Source: Verrucomicrobiota bacterium (lineage in GTDB: Bacteria > Verrucomicrobiota > Verrucomicrobiia > Opitutales > Coraliomargaritaceae). From it: a stretch of DNA of 50,200 bases. Below the pieces are notes generated by a model. The model saw nothing but the letters and a program-made list of their open reading frames with translations. It made no database searches and had not been told where the DNA came from. Shown one piece after another: positions 27,178 through 35,497 of the stretch (its first letter is position 1; the number at the start of each line of letters is the position of its first letter). The translations under genes and the position numbers were made by a program. The stretch lies in the NCBI GenBank assembly GCA_009908325.1, contig JAAAPI010000053.1, positions 1 through 50,200 of the forward strand. The letters run 5' to 3'.

Positions 27178-29022
27178 ATGTTCTCAAAACTGACCGAAAG
27201 CATCCGCGGACCAGCGCGAAGCATCCGGCGGGTCCTGCCGTATCTGTGGGCTGCCTCGCCGAAATGGACCGTGCTGTCAACGGCTTTCATTATCCTGGAG
27301 GTCGTATTCGGTATCGGAATTCTCTACCTTCTCAAGATGCTGGTTGAGGTTCTGACGACCAAGCTTGGCGAAGGCGCTGCTGGCGTTGAAAATCTCGGCG
27401 AGGTGTGGCTGTACGTCGGACTAACCGGGCTTGCGAGTGTGTTGTTCCTTGCTGCACGCCAGATAGGCAACTGGGCGCGCGAAGCCCAGGGGCTTCACGT
27501 GTCCGACTACATGAATCGCCTCATTCACACCAGGGCGGTCGCTGCCGATCTGGCATTCTTCGAAAGTTCGGAGTATTTCAACACCCTGCATCGGGCCAGG
27601 CAAAAGGGTACAAACCGCCCGGCGCTCGTCGTCACGCACCTGCTGATGCTGGTCAAGTCGGCCATCATGCTGGTCGCCGTCGTGGCCCTGATCTTTACGA
27701 TCAGTCCCTGGCTGGTGCCGATCCTGCTGCTGGTGGTCCTGCCGCCGCTGGGCGCCCGCCTGTTCTTCACGCGCCGCCTCTACGAGTGGGAAAAGCGCCG
27801 CACGGAGCTGGAGCGTCGCGCGGGCTACCTGGACTGGCTGATCACTTTTTACCTGCACGCCAAGGAGTTGCGGCTCAACAGGCTGGGAAACTACCTGCGC
27901 GATCGCTTTTCCGGCTTTCGGGAGACGATTCGCAATGAGCGACTGGGTATCACCCGCCAGCGCACCGTGATGGAAATTGCCACCGGGCTGATCGGAACCC
28001 TCGGCTTCTTCGGCTGCCTGGCATTTCTCGCCCGAGAGACCGCCTACGGGCGCAACTCACTGGGTGACCTGGTCCTTTTCCTGCTCGTTTTTCAACGCGC
28101 CCAGACCGCCGGGCAGGACCTCGTTCAACAGATTTCAAGCATTTACGAAGACCATCTTTACCTGAACCTGATTTTCCAATTCCTAGAGGTCGAGCCGCGG
28201 ATTCAGTCTCCCAAGCAACCGGTAAAGCTGAATGAGCAGTGGCAGCAAGGATTGCGATTCGAGAATGTCAGTTTCCAGTATCCCGGGACCGATTCTGGGG
28301 TTCTCGAGAAAGTCAACCTCGAAGTACGGCCGAATCAAGTGGTGGCGATCGTGGGCTCCAACGGATCGGGCAAGACCACGCTCATCAAACTGATGTGCCG
28401 ACTCTACGACCCCACAGAGGGCCAAATCCTGCTGGAAGGGACCGACATCCGTGATTTCGATCTGGATGAATACCGCCAGCAGTTCGGAGTAATCTTCCAG
28501 GATTTCACCCGCTATTATGACTCGGTGCGGGAAAACATTCGCTTTGGTGATATCGGGCTGGCTCCCGATTCCACTCTCGTTCCCGATGCTGCGCGCCGCG
28601 CCGGAGCCGACAAGATGATCGACGCGCTCCCCTTGAATTACGACACTCTTTTGGGGAGAATGTTTGAAGGGGGTCATGAAATCAGCGTTGGCCAATGGCA
28701 GAAGCTTGCCCTGGCCCGCGCATTCGTGAATCGTTCCCGATTGATGATTCTCGACGAACCCACGAGCGCCCTCGATCCCAATGCGGAATTCGAGCTATTC
28801 GAGAGCTTTCGAGAGCGATTGGCGGGGCGCTCAGCAATCGTAATCAGCCACCGCTTGTCGACAATACGGCTCGCGGATTACATCTATGTGATTGAAAATG
28901 GAAAAGTCGTGGAACAGGGTCAACACCAGGACCTGATGAGAGAAAAAGGCTATTATCATCAGGCGTTTAACCGGCAAGGAAAACACTACCAAGAGGCGAG
29001 GCACAGTGTCTTACAGCCTTGA
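27178..29022 (+). CDS. Lasso-peptide exporter-type ABC transporter (McjD-like)
   Basis: The 614-residue half-transporter has an N-terminal membrane domain with about six helices, a substrate-binding loop region, and a C-terminal ATPase domain with Walker A GSNGSGKTT (393-401). The signature is SVGQWQKLALARAF (about 503-516) and the Walker B is LMILDEPTSALD. The SxGQWQ signature is common in the exporters encoded by lasso and other RiPP loci. It would pump out the mature lasso peptide and give self-immunity. There is no N-terminal C39 peptidase domain, as expected when a separate B2 peptidase removes the leader. Its stop overlaps the kinase start by 17 bases. Confidence 0.85.
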   Translation: MFSKLTESIRGPARSIRRVLPYLWAASPKWTVLSTAFIILEVVFGIGILYLLKMLVEVLTTKLGEGAAGVENLGEVWLYVGLTGLASVLFLAARQIGNWAREAQGLHVSDYMNRLIHTRAVAADLAFFESSEYFNTLHRARQKGTNRPALVVTHLLMLVKSAIMLVAVVALIFTISPWLVPILLLVVLPPLGARLFFTRRLYEWEKRRTELERRAGYLDWLITFYLHAKELRLNRLGNYLRDRFSGFRETIRNERLGITRQRTVMEIATGLIGTLGFFGCLAFLARETAYGRNSLGDLVLFLLVFQRAQTAGQDLVQQISSIYEDHLYLNLIFQFLEVEPRIQSPKQPVKLNEQWQQGLRFENVSFQYPGTDSGVLEKVNLEVRPNQVVAIVGSNGSGKTTLIKLMCRLYDPTEGQILLEGTDIRDFDLDEYRQQFGVIFQDFTRYYDSVRENIRFGDIGLAPDSTLVPDAARRAGADKMIDALPLNYDTLLGRMFEGGHEISVGQWQKLALARAFVNRSRLMILDEPTSALDPNAEFELFESFRERLAGRSAIVISHRLSTIRLADYIYVIENGKVVEQGQHQDLMREKGYYHQAFNRQGKHYQEARHSVLQP

Positions 29023-29986
29023 GTCAGCGAAGGCTCTGAATGGCAGGAAGTCGGCAGCCGTGGAACGGTACAGGGTCTATGGACTGACGGTCGAGTCTGA
29101 ACTTGAAATTCCTGAGCTATTGCCAGCTAAGAAGTCGTTGGCGGACGTTGTCGTGACGTTCGGAAAAGCGCGCCACCGCCTAGAAGGGACAATAGCGAAA
29201 ACGAAGTGGTATCAAGCCTCGAGACGGGAGTTCCTGATGGACATCGCTGGCGTTGCGCGATTTCACGTTGAAGACGGCCGGCGCATCACTATTGAGCTCA
29301 GTGCCGATGCCGAGCAGAATATTCGTGCCGCGGATGTCCGCCTCTGGCTCCTGGGAAGCGCATTTGGCGCCCTGCTTCACCAGCGTGGCTTGCTCCCGTT
29401 ACACGTCAGCGCAGTGAAAGCACCAAGTGGTGTTTGGGCGTTTACCGGACCGTCGGGTGAAGGAAAGTCCACTTTAGCCGGCTTTTTACAGAATCGTTTT
29501 GGCTGGACGTTGGTATCGGACGACGTCTCAGTCGTGGATACCGAGCGATCCAGGGCGTTCGTGCACCCTGGGCCGCAAAAGCTCAAGCTCTGGGCGGACG
29601 CGCTTCAGTATCTGGATTTTCCGAATTGCAGTAAGGTGCGGGATCTCAGCAACACCAACAAATTTCAGCTCTACTTCTCAAATGACAATGGATATGATTC
29701 CGAAGCGCTGCGTGGTCTGGTGATGCTCGATTCGCTGCCAGAAACGGAAGCGCCACGCGTGGAAAGGCTCCGGGGAAGTCAGGCATTCGGCGTCTGCATG
29801 AAAACGATTTACCGTCCTTCAATGGAAAACTGGTTCAAACGCCCTGAGGATGGGCTAAAGCAGCTGAGTCAATTGTGCGGGAAAGTCCCCATATACCGAT
29901 TCAGCCGACCCAGATCATTGATGGACATAGAACGACACATGGCTCCCCTTTTGCAGTTGATTGCAAACCCGAATGCCGATGATTGA
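29006..29986 (+). CDS. HPr-kinase-like lasso-peptide tailoring kinase
   Basis: The 326-residue protein has an N-terminal domain (VYGLTVESELEIPEL) and a C-terminal HprK-like P-loop domain with FTGPSGEGKSTLAG (GPSGEGKST at 148-156) and SDDVSVV at 171-177. In lasso loci such as paeninodin, this family phosphorylates the C-terminal Ser of the precursor. The precursor at 34569 ends in Ser, which fits. The start is GTG 29006 behind a GAGG ribosome-binding site and overlaps the exporter gene by 17 bases. No PTS gene is nearby, so a role in HPr regulation is unlikely. Confidence 0.85.
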   Translation: MSYSLESAKALNGRKSAAVERYRVYGLTVESELEIPELLPAKKSLADVVVTFGKARHRLEGTIAKTKWYQASRREFLMDIAGVARFHVEDGRRITIELSADAEQNIRAADVRLWLLGSAFGALLHQRGLLPLHVSAVKAPSGVWAFTGPSGEGKSTLAGFLQNRFGWTLVSDDVSVVDTERSRAFVHPGPQKLKLWADALQYLDFPNCSKVRDLSNTNKFQLYFSNDNGYDSEALRGLVMLDSLPETEAPRVERLRGSQAFGVCMKTIYRPSMENWFKRPEDGLKQLSQLCGKVPIYRFSRPRSLMDIERHMAPLLQLIANPNADD

Positions 29987-30932
29987 AATTGACGAGACGA
30001 CACTCGATGCCAATGAGACCTTCGGCACAGGCGATTCCTGGAGGATACCCGCCTTTCGGGAGCCATCAGAACACGTTCCCGCGACTGATCCCAACTTCTG
30101 CTTTCTTGAAGCACCGACGCGCGCCATCCTATTGGGTTTTGCGCATAATCGACGGGTATATTTGCACGGCCCGCACGGTAGCGGAAAATCGTCCCACATC
30201 GAGCAAGTTGCAGCCCGCCTCAACTGGCCTTGCATTCGCCTGAATCTCGATGGCCACATCACGCGCTCGGACCTGATCGGGCGAGACATGGTTGTACTCA
30301 GGAAAGGCCAGCAAGTTACGGAATTCGTGCCCGGTATCTTGCCGTGGGCGCTCGAACGACCGGTGGCCCTGGTCCTTGATGAGTACGACGCCGCCAGACC
30401 CGATGTCATGTTCGTTATCCAACGCCTTCTAGAGGATGAGGGCAAATTGACCCTCTTGGATCAGAATCGAGTCATTCAGCCGCACCCGGCGTTTAGAATA
30501 TTCGCAACCGCAAACACCGCAGGACAGGGCGACGTGAGCGGACTTTATGCCGGCACGCAGGTACTCAATCAGGCTCAGATGGACCGCTGGCAGGTTTTCG
30601 TTGAGTTCGACTACCCCCCGGAAGAACAAGAAGCTCAGATCGTATGCAATCGGGTCAACACGCTGGCGATGTCCGTTTCAAGGGATATGGTGTGTTTCGC
30701 TAATCTATGCAGGGAGGCGCACCGACACGGTGATCTGAGCGTGCTGGTATCCCTTCGGACACTGATCATCTGGGCCGAAACCATGGACCTCGACATCAGC
30801 ACCGCAGAGGCGCTTCAGCTTTCATTACTCAATCGATGCGACCCCTCTGAACGAGACCTTGTAGCTGAGCTCTATCAACGTGCATTCGGCGAAGAACTGG
30901 AGCTCCGACAAGCTGATCGGGCAATTTTCTGA
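29979..30932 (+). CDS. CobS-like AAA+ ATPase inside the lasso operon
   Basis: The product (about 317 residues from ATG 29979) is a MoxR-clade AAA+ ATPase closest in motif content to CobS, the ATPase subunit of aerobic cobaltochelatase. Seen: Walker A HGPHGSGKSS (64-71 core), LNLDGHITRSDLIGRD (89-103), Walker B LVLDEYDAARPDVMFVIQ (131-148), DQNRVIQPHPAFRIFATANT (sensor 1 at 176-180), and QAQMDRW (198-204). The ATG overlaps the kinase stop by eight bases, and a VWA partner follows 17 bases later. No CobN or other cobalamin gene is present. A conditioning or chaperone role on the lasso precursor or an enzyme of the pathway is a hypothesis; a metal-related role is an alternative. Confidence 0.85.
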   Translation: MIEIDETTLDANETFGTGDSWRIPAFREPSEHVPATDPNFCFLEAPTRAILLGFAHNRRVYLHGPHGSGKSSHIEQVAARLNWPCIRLNLDGHITRSDLIGRDMVVLRKGQQVTEFVPGILPWALERPVALVLDEYDAARPDVMFVIQRLLEDEGKLTLLDQNRVIQPHPAFRIFATANTAGQGDVSGLYAGTQVLNQAQMDRWQVFVEFDYPPEEQEAQIVCNRVNTLAMSVSRDMVCFANLCREAHRHGDLSVLVSLRTLIIWAETMDLDISTAEALQLSLLNRCDPSERDLVAELYQRAFGEELELRQADRAIF

Positions 30933-30949
30933 GTGCCGAACGCACCCGC

Positions 30950-32539
30950 ATGGACGACCGAGCGATTAAAGAAGAGAAATGGGTGAAGCCGGAGGTTTTG
31001 CGAGCGTGGACTGAGATTTATGCTCGAGGCCAGGGTTCGTTGCCACCTCCTAGGCAACTCCTCCCTATCGTAGACAGAAGGAGCGGTGACGCAGCGGCCG
31101 CATGGACCCGTTGGCATCAGCCTCGTGCAGCGGAACAAATCGGTGATTCAGCCTACTCCTGGTACTGTGCATTGGAACGAGCACGCGTCGAGACTCTAGC
31201 AAGCCGCGATCTCAGGGGAATGGAATATAACTTGAAGGTCGAGACGGATTTTAATCGGGATCTGGAATCCCGCGATTTGCTTTACCGATTGGCGCGTTTT
31301 TTCTTTTCTGACGATACGATTCGTTTAGCCGATTCTGACCTCCAGCAAGTTTCGAAGGCCCTACGGTTGCCCGACTATGGACTCGACACACTAGCTCGAG
31401 CTTCACGAGCGCTTGACGACGGCATTGCTTTCGCCAACCTCATACGACCACTAACGCTTGATTTGCGGAATCGCCACGGAAGTTGTGATCCCACGCCGAC
31501 CGCTCAGGATATGGAGCAGTGCTATTTCACGATCAGCGATAGCACGTCGAATGAACTGGACGAATCAGCAAGCGACGGCAACACGGCCCATTCAGCTTCT
31601 GTAGAACGCCATTTTAATTACCGTATATATTCTTCGCGACACGATGAGGTCGATTTCGCGGGCCGGTGGCTTCCGGCCGACCTACGGTACAGCCAGGACC
31701 GCTTCAGCAAGGAAACCCACCAGAAGGCCCGGCGCCTCGCGCATCAGTTTCAACGCGTTCTCAGGAGCGCACAGCTACGACGCTGGCACTTCGAGTGCGA
31801 GCAGGGTCTACTGGATCCCCGTCGCCTTTCTCGCCTTCTTTTCGACAACACCGATTTTCGGGTCTTTCGACGGGAAAGCAATACTCCGCTTCCCGAGGCA
31901 CAAGTCTGTTTTCTACTGGATCTTTCAGGATCCATGGATGAGGCGCGGCGGGAAATGGCTGTCCTGGCAATCGACATGGCGGTTCACAGCCTTGAGATTT
32001 GCGGGATCAGGACGGAAGTCCTTGGGTTTACGACAACCCACTGGGCATCCAATCCAGTTGCGGATCAGTGGGAGTCTGACGGCCGTCCTCAGGAACCAGG
32101 CCGGATCAATGCTGTCCGTCATGTGGTCTTCAAGACTGCGGGTCAGAGGTGGTTCCGTGCACGTCGTGTAATGGGACTTTGCTTTGTCGAGGGCTTCGGC
32201 AAGGAAAATCTTGACGGAGAAGCCCTGCATTGGGCCGCGACTCGCCTTCAATTAGCCAATACTCACCACCGTGCTCTCGTTGTCCTCTCGGATGGAGCCC
32301 CCCATGACGCAGCGACGGTAGAAGCGAACGGCCGGGGCTTATTGGAGGACCACCTGCGCTCTGTCATAACGCAGATCGAGGAAAGCGGTATTGCGCTGGC
32401 GGCCATTGGCACAAGGCAGGATGTTTCCAGGTTCTACCGAAACTCGGCCATTGTGCGATCCGCAGACAAAGTGCCGCAAGTCCTGCTTGAAAAACTGCTT
32501 TATTTAATCGTCGACAGCACTTCGGAGCCCCCAAAATGA
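30950..32539 (+). CDS. CobT-like VWA-domain protein inside the lasso operon
   Basis: The 529-residue protein matches CobT, the VWA subunit that works with CobS. The C-terminal VWA domain has a complete MIDAS start FLLDLSGSMDE (D324, S326, S328), then TEVLGFTTTHW, PGRINAVRHVVFKTA, GKENLDGEALHWAATRL, VVLSDGAPHD and AAIGTRQDVSRFY, all in CobT order. The middle has a short acidic stretch (about 197-210), shorter than the long acidic linker of CobT. Its ATG lies 17 bases after the CobS-like stop, and its stop overlaps the cyclase start (ATGA), so it is coupled to the lasso cyclase. It probably acts as adaptor for the AAA+ ring; its target is unknown. Confidence 0.85.
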   Translation: MDDRAIKEEKWVKPEVLRAWTEIYARGQGSLPPPRQLLPIVDRRSGDAAAAWTRWHQPRAAEQIGDSAYSWYCALERARVETLASRDLRGMEYNLKVETDFNRDLESRDLLYRLARFFFSDDTIRLADSDLQQVSKALRLPDYGLDTLARASRALDDGIAFANLIRPLTLDLRNRHGSCDPTPTAQDMEQCYFTISDSTSNELDESASDGNTAHSASVERHFNYRIYSSRHDEVDFAGRWLPADLRYSQDRFSKETHQKARRLAHQFQRVLRSAQLRRWHFECEQGLLDPRRLSRLLFDNTDFRVFRRESNTPLPEAQVCFLLDLSGSMDEARREMAVLAIDMAVHSLEICGIRTEVLGFTTTHWASNPVADQWESDGRPQEPGRINAVRHVVFKTAGQRWFRARRVMGLCFVEGFGKENLDGEALHWAATRLQLANTHHRALVVLSDGAPHDAATVEANGRGLLEDHLRSVITQIEESGIALAAIGTRQDVSRFYRNSAIVRSADKVPQVLLEKLLYLIVDSTSEPPK

Positions 32540-34482
32540 CGGCCATTGCGGGAATTGTCCAGCCACTTGATACCAGGGTACAGCGTCCGACCCTGGATCG
32601 CATCACTTCGAGTCTCTCCCCCTATGGACCAGACTCGCAAAGTCAATGGACCGGCTCTGGGATAGCGGCCATCCGAACCCTCTTGCGCATCACCCCAGAA
32701 GACCGGCTTGATCGCCAGCCTTTGTACGATCGCGAAGCAGGCGTCGTACTCCTTTTTGACGGCCGCCTGGACAATCGCGTTGATCTTGCATCCCAGATAG
32801 GCATATCATCGAGAGCGCTCGCATTGATGTCCGACGCCGACGTTGTAATGCAGGCTTGCAAGCATTGGGGAAAGAGAGCCGTGGCGCGGCTTTTGGGTGA
32901 CTTCGCCATGGCGCTCTTCGAGCCTAGAGAGGGACGCGTCTGGCTTGCCAGGGATTATCTTGGTTATCGACCTCTTTTCTGGCACAAAGGCGATGGGTTC
33001 TTCGCATTTGCCAGCCTTCCACGAGCGCTGTTCGCTATTCCGGGCATCCACAAGCAGATAGACAAGACGCGTGTCCATGATTTTCTCTGCCTCTTTCCTG
33101 CTGAGGGTGGCCGCAGTTTTTTCAAGGACATTCAACGGGTTCAGCCAGGGCAAATCGTCGAGTATCAGGCGGGGACTGTTAAGAGCTGGGCCTATTACGA
33201 ATTCGATCTAGATAAGAGGATTGAGTTTAAGAGAGACGACGATTACGTCGAGGCGTTTCAGGAGCACCTCGATTGCGCGGTATCCTGCCGATTGCGTTCA
33301 CTGGGTTCCATTGCAACTCATTTGAGTTCGGGTTTCGACAGCAGCACCATTACCGCAACAGCCGCACGCCTCCTCTCCAATCGAGAGAAAACGCTGCTCG
33401 CCTATACTTCGCTGCCCAGGGAAGGGTGGGATGGTCCGGTTCCACGCGGGCGTCATGGCAACGAGTGGCCCGGCGCGTCTGCAGTTGCGCGCAGATTCTC
33501 GAACATCGAACACAAGGTTGTGCGAAGCAGTCATACAACGCCGATAGAACAGCTCGAAGAGCATATTCAGAGGGAGGAGCGTGCCCCTCTGAATCCCTGT
33601 AACTACGGCTGGGATTACGCGATTGATGAGGATGCGGCAAGAAACGGCGCAAAGGTGGTGTTGAAAGCGGGGATGGGCAATTTGACAATCTCGTATGATG
33701 GTATCGCCTTTATTCCAGAACTGCTCAGGCGCGGGAAACTGGTCGCGTTCTGCAGGGCCCTCGCTGAATTGAAAGGAAACAAGCCCAATATGAGTTGGCG
33801 CGCTATATTGAATTTTTCGGTTGCGCCATTCTTGCCGCTTTGGGCTTGGCGAAAGCTCGAGGCTCGGAGAGGTCGTTTGACCGGCCCCGCCCGCATTGCG
33901 TCGCTGAGAACCGATTTGCCCGCAAGCATTGATTCCTATGAGCGCGCGCGGCAGCTCGGCTGGGACTGGAGTTACCGACCTCCGCATGACGGCCGAAAAA
34001 TGCGGGTTTCGTCGCTCACCCGCCTGGACAATGGGGAAGTCTATTTGGGGAAAAATGCGCTAGGCCTCGAGCATCGAGACCCGACGGCGGACCGGCGATT
34101 GGTCGAATTTTGCCTCGCGATTCCCGAGCGGCAATACTGGAACCCAGGGAACTCGAAGTGGCTCATACGCAGAGCTATGGCCAGCACGCTTCCGGCGGAG
34201 ATACTGCAATGCAAGACGCGCGGACTTCAGTCCCCTGATTGGTACGAGGCGACGGAAAAAGCGCTACCGATGATACGTCAAGAGTTGGCGGCACTACGAA
34301 ACCACCCTGAGGCGGCGGAGTTACTCGATCTTGACGCGCTCGAAAGAGCCTTGGATGGCTGGCCGGGCTCAGACGGGGCAGATTGGGGTGACCCCGAACT
34401 GACGCTGATATATCGCACCCAGTTGCTGCGCAGTTTGTCCGTGGGCCGTTTCGTACGTTATGCTGAAGATTCAAATACTTAG
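32536..34482 (+). CDS. Lasso peptide cyclase (asparagine-synthetase homologue)
   Basis: The 648-residue protein adenylates the Asp side chain of the core peptide and closes the isopeptide ring with the N-terminal amine in an ATP-dependent reaction. The N-terminal glutaminase-like domain (MTAIAGIVQPLD) lacks the nucleophilic Cys2, as expected for a cyclase that uses a peptide amine instead of ammonia. The PP-loop HLSSGFDSSTI lies at about 262-272. Length is as usual for lasso C proteins. The ATG overlaps the CobT-like stop by four bases. The precursor gene starts 87 bases downstream, which together with B1 and B2 makes this the lasso cyclase and not a general amidotransferase. Confidence 0.88.
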   Translation: MTAIAGIVQPLDTRVQRPTLDRITSSLSPYGPDSQSQWTGSGIAAIRTLLRITPEDRLDRQPLYDREAGVVLLFDGRLDNRVDLASQIGISSRALALMSDADVVMQACKHWGKRAVARLLGDFAMALFEPREGRVWLARDYLGYRPLFWHKGDGFFAFASLPRALFAIPGIHKQIDKTRVHDFLCLFPAEGGRSFFKDIQRVQPGQIVEYQAGTVKSWAYYEFDLDKRIEFKRDDDYVEAFQEHLDCAVSCRLRSLGSIATHLSSGFDSSTITATAARLLSNREKTLLAYTSLPREGWDGPVPRGRHGNEWPGASAVARRFSNIEHKVVRSSHTTPIEQLEEHIQREERAPLNPCNYGWDYAIDEDAARNGAKVVLKAGMGNLTISYDGIAFIPELLRRGKLVAFCRALAELKGNKPNMSWRAILNFSVAPFLPLWAWRKLEARRGRLTGPARIASLRTDLPASIDSYERARQLGWDWSYRPPHDGRKMRVSSLTRLDNGEVYLGKNALGLEHRDPTADRRLVEFCLAIPERQYWNPGNSKWLIRRAMASTLPAEILQCKTRGLQSPDWYEATEKALPMIRQELAALRNHPEAAELLDLDALERALDGWPGSDGADWGDPELTLIYRTQLLRSLSVGRFVRYAEDSNT

Positions 34483-34488
34483 ATACGG

Positions 34489-34518
34489 TTGACAAGGCTC
34501 CGGCAGCTCGTTTACCCT
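34489..34518 (+). promoter_or_regulatory. Candidate sigma-70 promoter for the lasso precursor gene
   Basis: A perfect -35 hexamer TTGACA (34489-34494) follows the cyclase stop by six bases. At 18-base spacing is TACCCT (34513-34518), which keeps the conserved T, A and T of the -10 box. Transcription would start about 45 bases before the precursor GTG, allowing expression apart from the upstream operon. Confidence 0.45.
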
Positions 34519-34568
34519 AGATTAAGCCTGTGGGGATTTCCCAATAGGGTGGACCAAAGGAGGATATT

Positions 34569-34709
34569 GTGGAATCAAGTAATCGCAAAAGCGCGTATGA
34601 GAGCCCGGAACTCGTTTCTCTCGGAAGTATCGAAGAGCAAACACGGGCTGGGGTCGGCGACACCAGTGACGGGGCCGTTGAGCCTCCTCAGGCCGAATTC
34701 CTGTCCTAG
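34569..34709 (+). CDS. Lasso peptide precursor (A gene)
   Basis: A 46-residue peptide starts at GTG 34569 behind a strong AAAGGAGG (34556-34563, five-base spacing). Residues 10-25 match the leader consensus Y-x2-P-x-L-x3-G-x5-T exactly (Y10, P13, L15, G19, T25). With Thr at -2, cleavage after Arg26 leaves the 20-residue core AGVGDTSDGAVEPPQAEFLS. Ala1 and Asp8 would close an eight-residue macrolactam ring, leaving a 12-residue tail. The tail ends in Ser, the residue phosphorylated by HprK-like lasso kinases. It lies between the cyclase and B1/B2 genes. Ring size and cleavage site are predictions from the consensus. The gene is shorter than most automated cut-offs. Confidence 0.9.
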   Translation: MESSNRKSAYESPELVSLGSIEEQTRAGVGDTSDGAVEPPQAEFLS

Positions 34710-34745
34710 AACAGGCCGAACCCGAGATACAGTAGAGATTTACGG

Positions 34746-34771
34746 CCCCGAGCGCCTCGCTCGGGGTTTTT
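34746..34771 (+). terminator. Rho-independent terminator after the lasso precursor
   Basis: A perfect 9-bp GC-rich stem (CCCCGAGCG/CGCTCGGGG, 34746-34754 with 34758-34766) with a three-base loop is followed by TTTTT. It lies 36 bases after the precursor stop and before the B1 gene, so it would limit readthrough and favour an abundant precursor transcript. Confidence 0.9.
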
Positions 34772-35186
34772 AGTTTCGGAAAAACTCTTTAGTTGGCAGC
34801 ACCAAGAGCTTCGACAACTTGGGGTTGTGCGTGGCGAAGTACCCCAAAATTCTATGTCTGATGTGATGTCTCTTGTACTTTTCGTGAAATCGGCAGAATA
34901 GTCCTGACGGACAAATTGTCATAGAGCCCCGGCGACGAGTTCATGTGTCACTGAGCTAAAATACTTGAGTGCCTCGCCTGCCTTTGAGGATCACTTTCTG
35001 ATTGCTGTGCGGCACTTGCGTGGGGGCAACCGGCGGTATGTTCTTCATGCTCGTCGGAAACCAACTTCTGACTGACCTACTTATATATCTCTATCGATCT
35101 CGCCGGGTTCCCGCGGGCAGATGGGACTGGGGTAAACTGCAGTCAGAGGTTACATTCGAAAACACAGTTCACCAAAAGGGGGCAAC
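34772..35186. other. Intergenic stretch between terminator and B1 gene
   Basis: This 415-base region has no supportable gene. A frame from 35002 to 35322 runs into B1 in another register and looks spurious. A promoter for B1/B2 should lie here if the terminator works, but I see no convincing -35/-10 pair; TATATC near 35084 lacks a -35. A second small precursor was looked for and not found. Confidence 0.5.
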
Positions 35187-35471
35187 ATGCGGAATGACAG
35201 CAAGTATGTTCGAGATTCTGGCCACGTCGCGGCCACTATCGACGGCGATGTCGTCATGCTCAGCGTGGACAAAGGCGAGTATTTCAGCACCTCAGGAGTC
35301 GGGGCGCGGATTTGGGAAATGATGGCTGAGCCGATATCCCTGTCCGAACTCGCCCATGCCCTCTGTAATGAGTACGAAGTGGATGAACAGAAGTGTTTAT
35401 CGGACGTTCAGAGTTTTGTTCAGCGATTGAATGAACTGGGACTTGTCCATCCCGTCGACAGTAGAGATTAG
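35187..35471 (+). CDS. Lasso B1 protein (PqqD-like RiPP recognition element)
   Basis: The 94-residue protein is a stand-alone RiPP recognition element of the PqqD fold: three beta strands (HVAATIDGDVVMLSVDKGEYFSTS) followed by helices GARIWEMMAEPISLSELAHAL and a C-terminal helix ending ELGLVHPV. B1 proteins bind the leader peptide through its Y-x2-P-x-L motif and deliver it to B2 and the cyclase. Start ATG 35187 follows an AAGGGGG ribosome-binding site. The B2 gene follows 26 bases later. The size is normal for split B1 proteins. Confidence 0.93.
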   Translation: MRNDSKYVRDSGHVAATIDGDVVMLSVDKGEYFSTSGVGARIWEMMAEPISLSELAHALCNEYEVDEQKCLSDVQSFVQRLNELGLVHPVDSRD

Positions 35472-35497
35472 CACAACATCAAGTTCGGCGAACTTCA

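Noticed and set aside
29979-32539. Ordinary cobaltochelatase genes for cobalamin synthesis
   Set aside because: The large subunit CobN and all other cobalamin genes are missing in the window, and the pair is translationally coupled to lasso genes on both sides.
34489-34773. 94-codon frame overlapping the lasso precursor
   Set aside because: It reads the precursor DNA in another frame and runs through the terminator hairpin; it has no ribosome-binding site.
35002-35322. 106-codon frame upstream of and overlapping B1
   Set aside because: It runs into B1 in another register and has no recognisable domain; B1 itself has the better ribosome-binding site.
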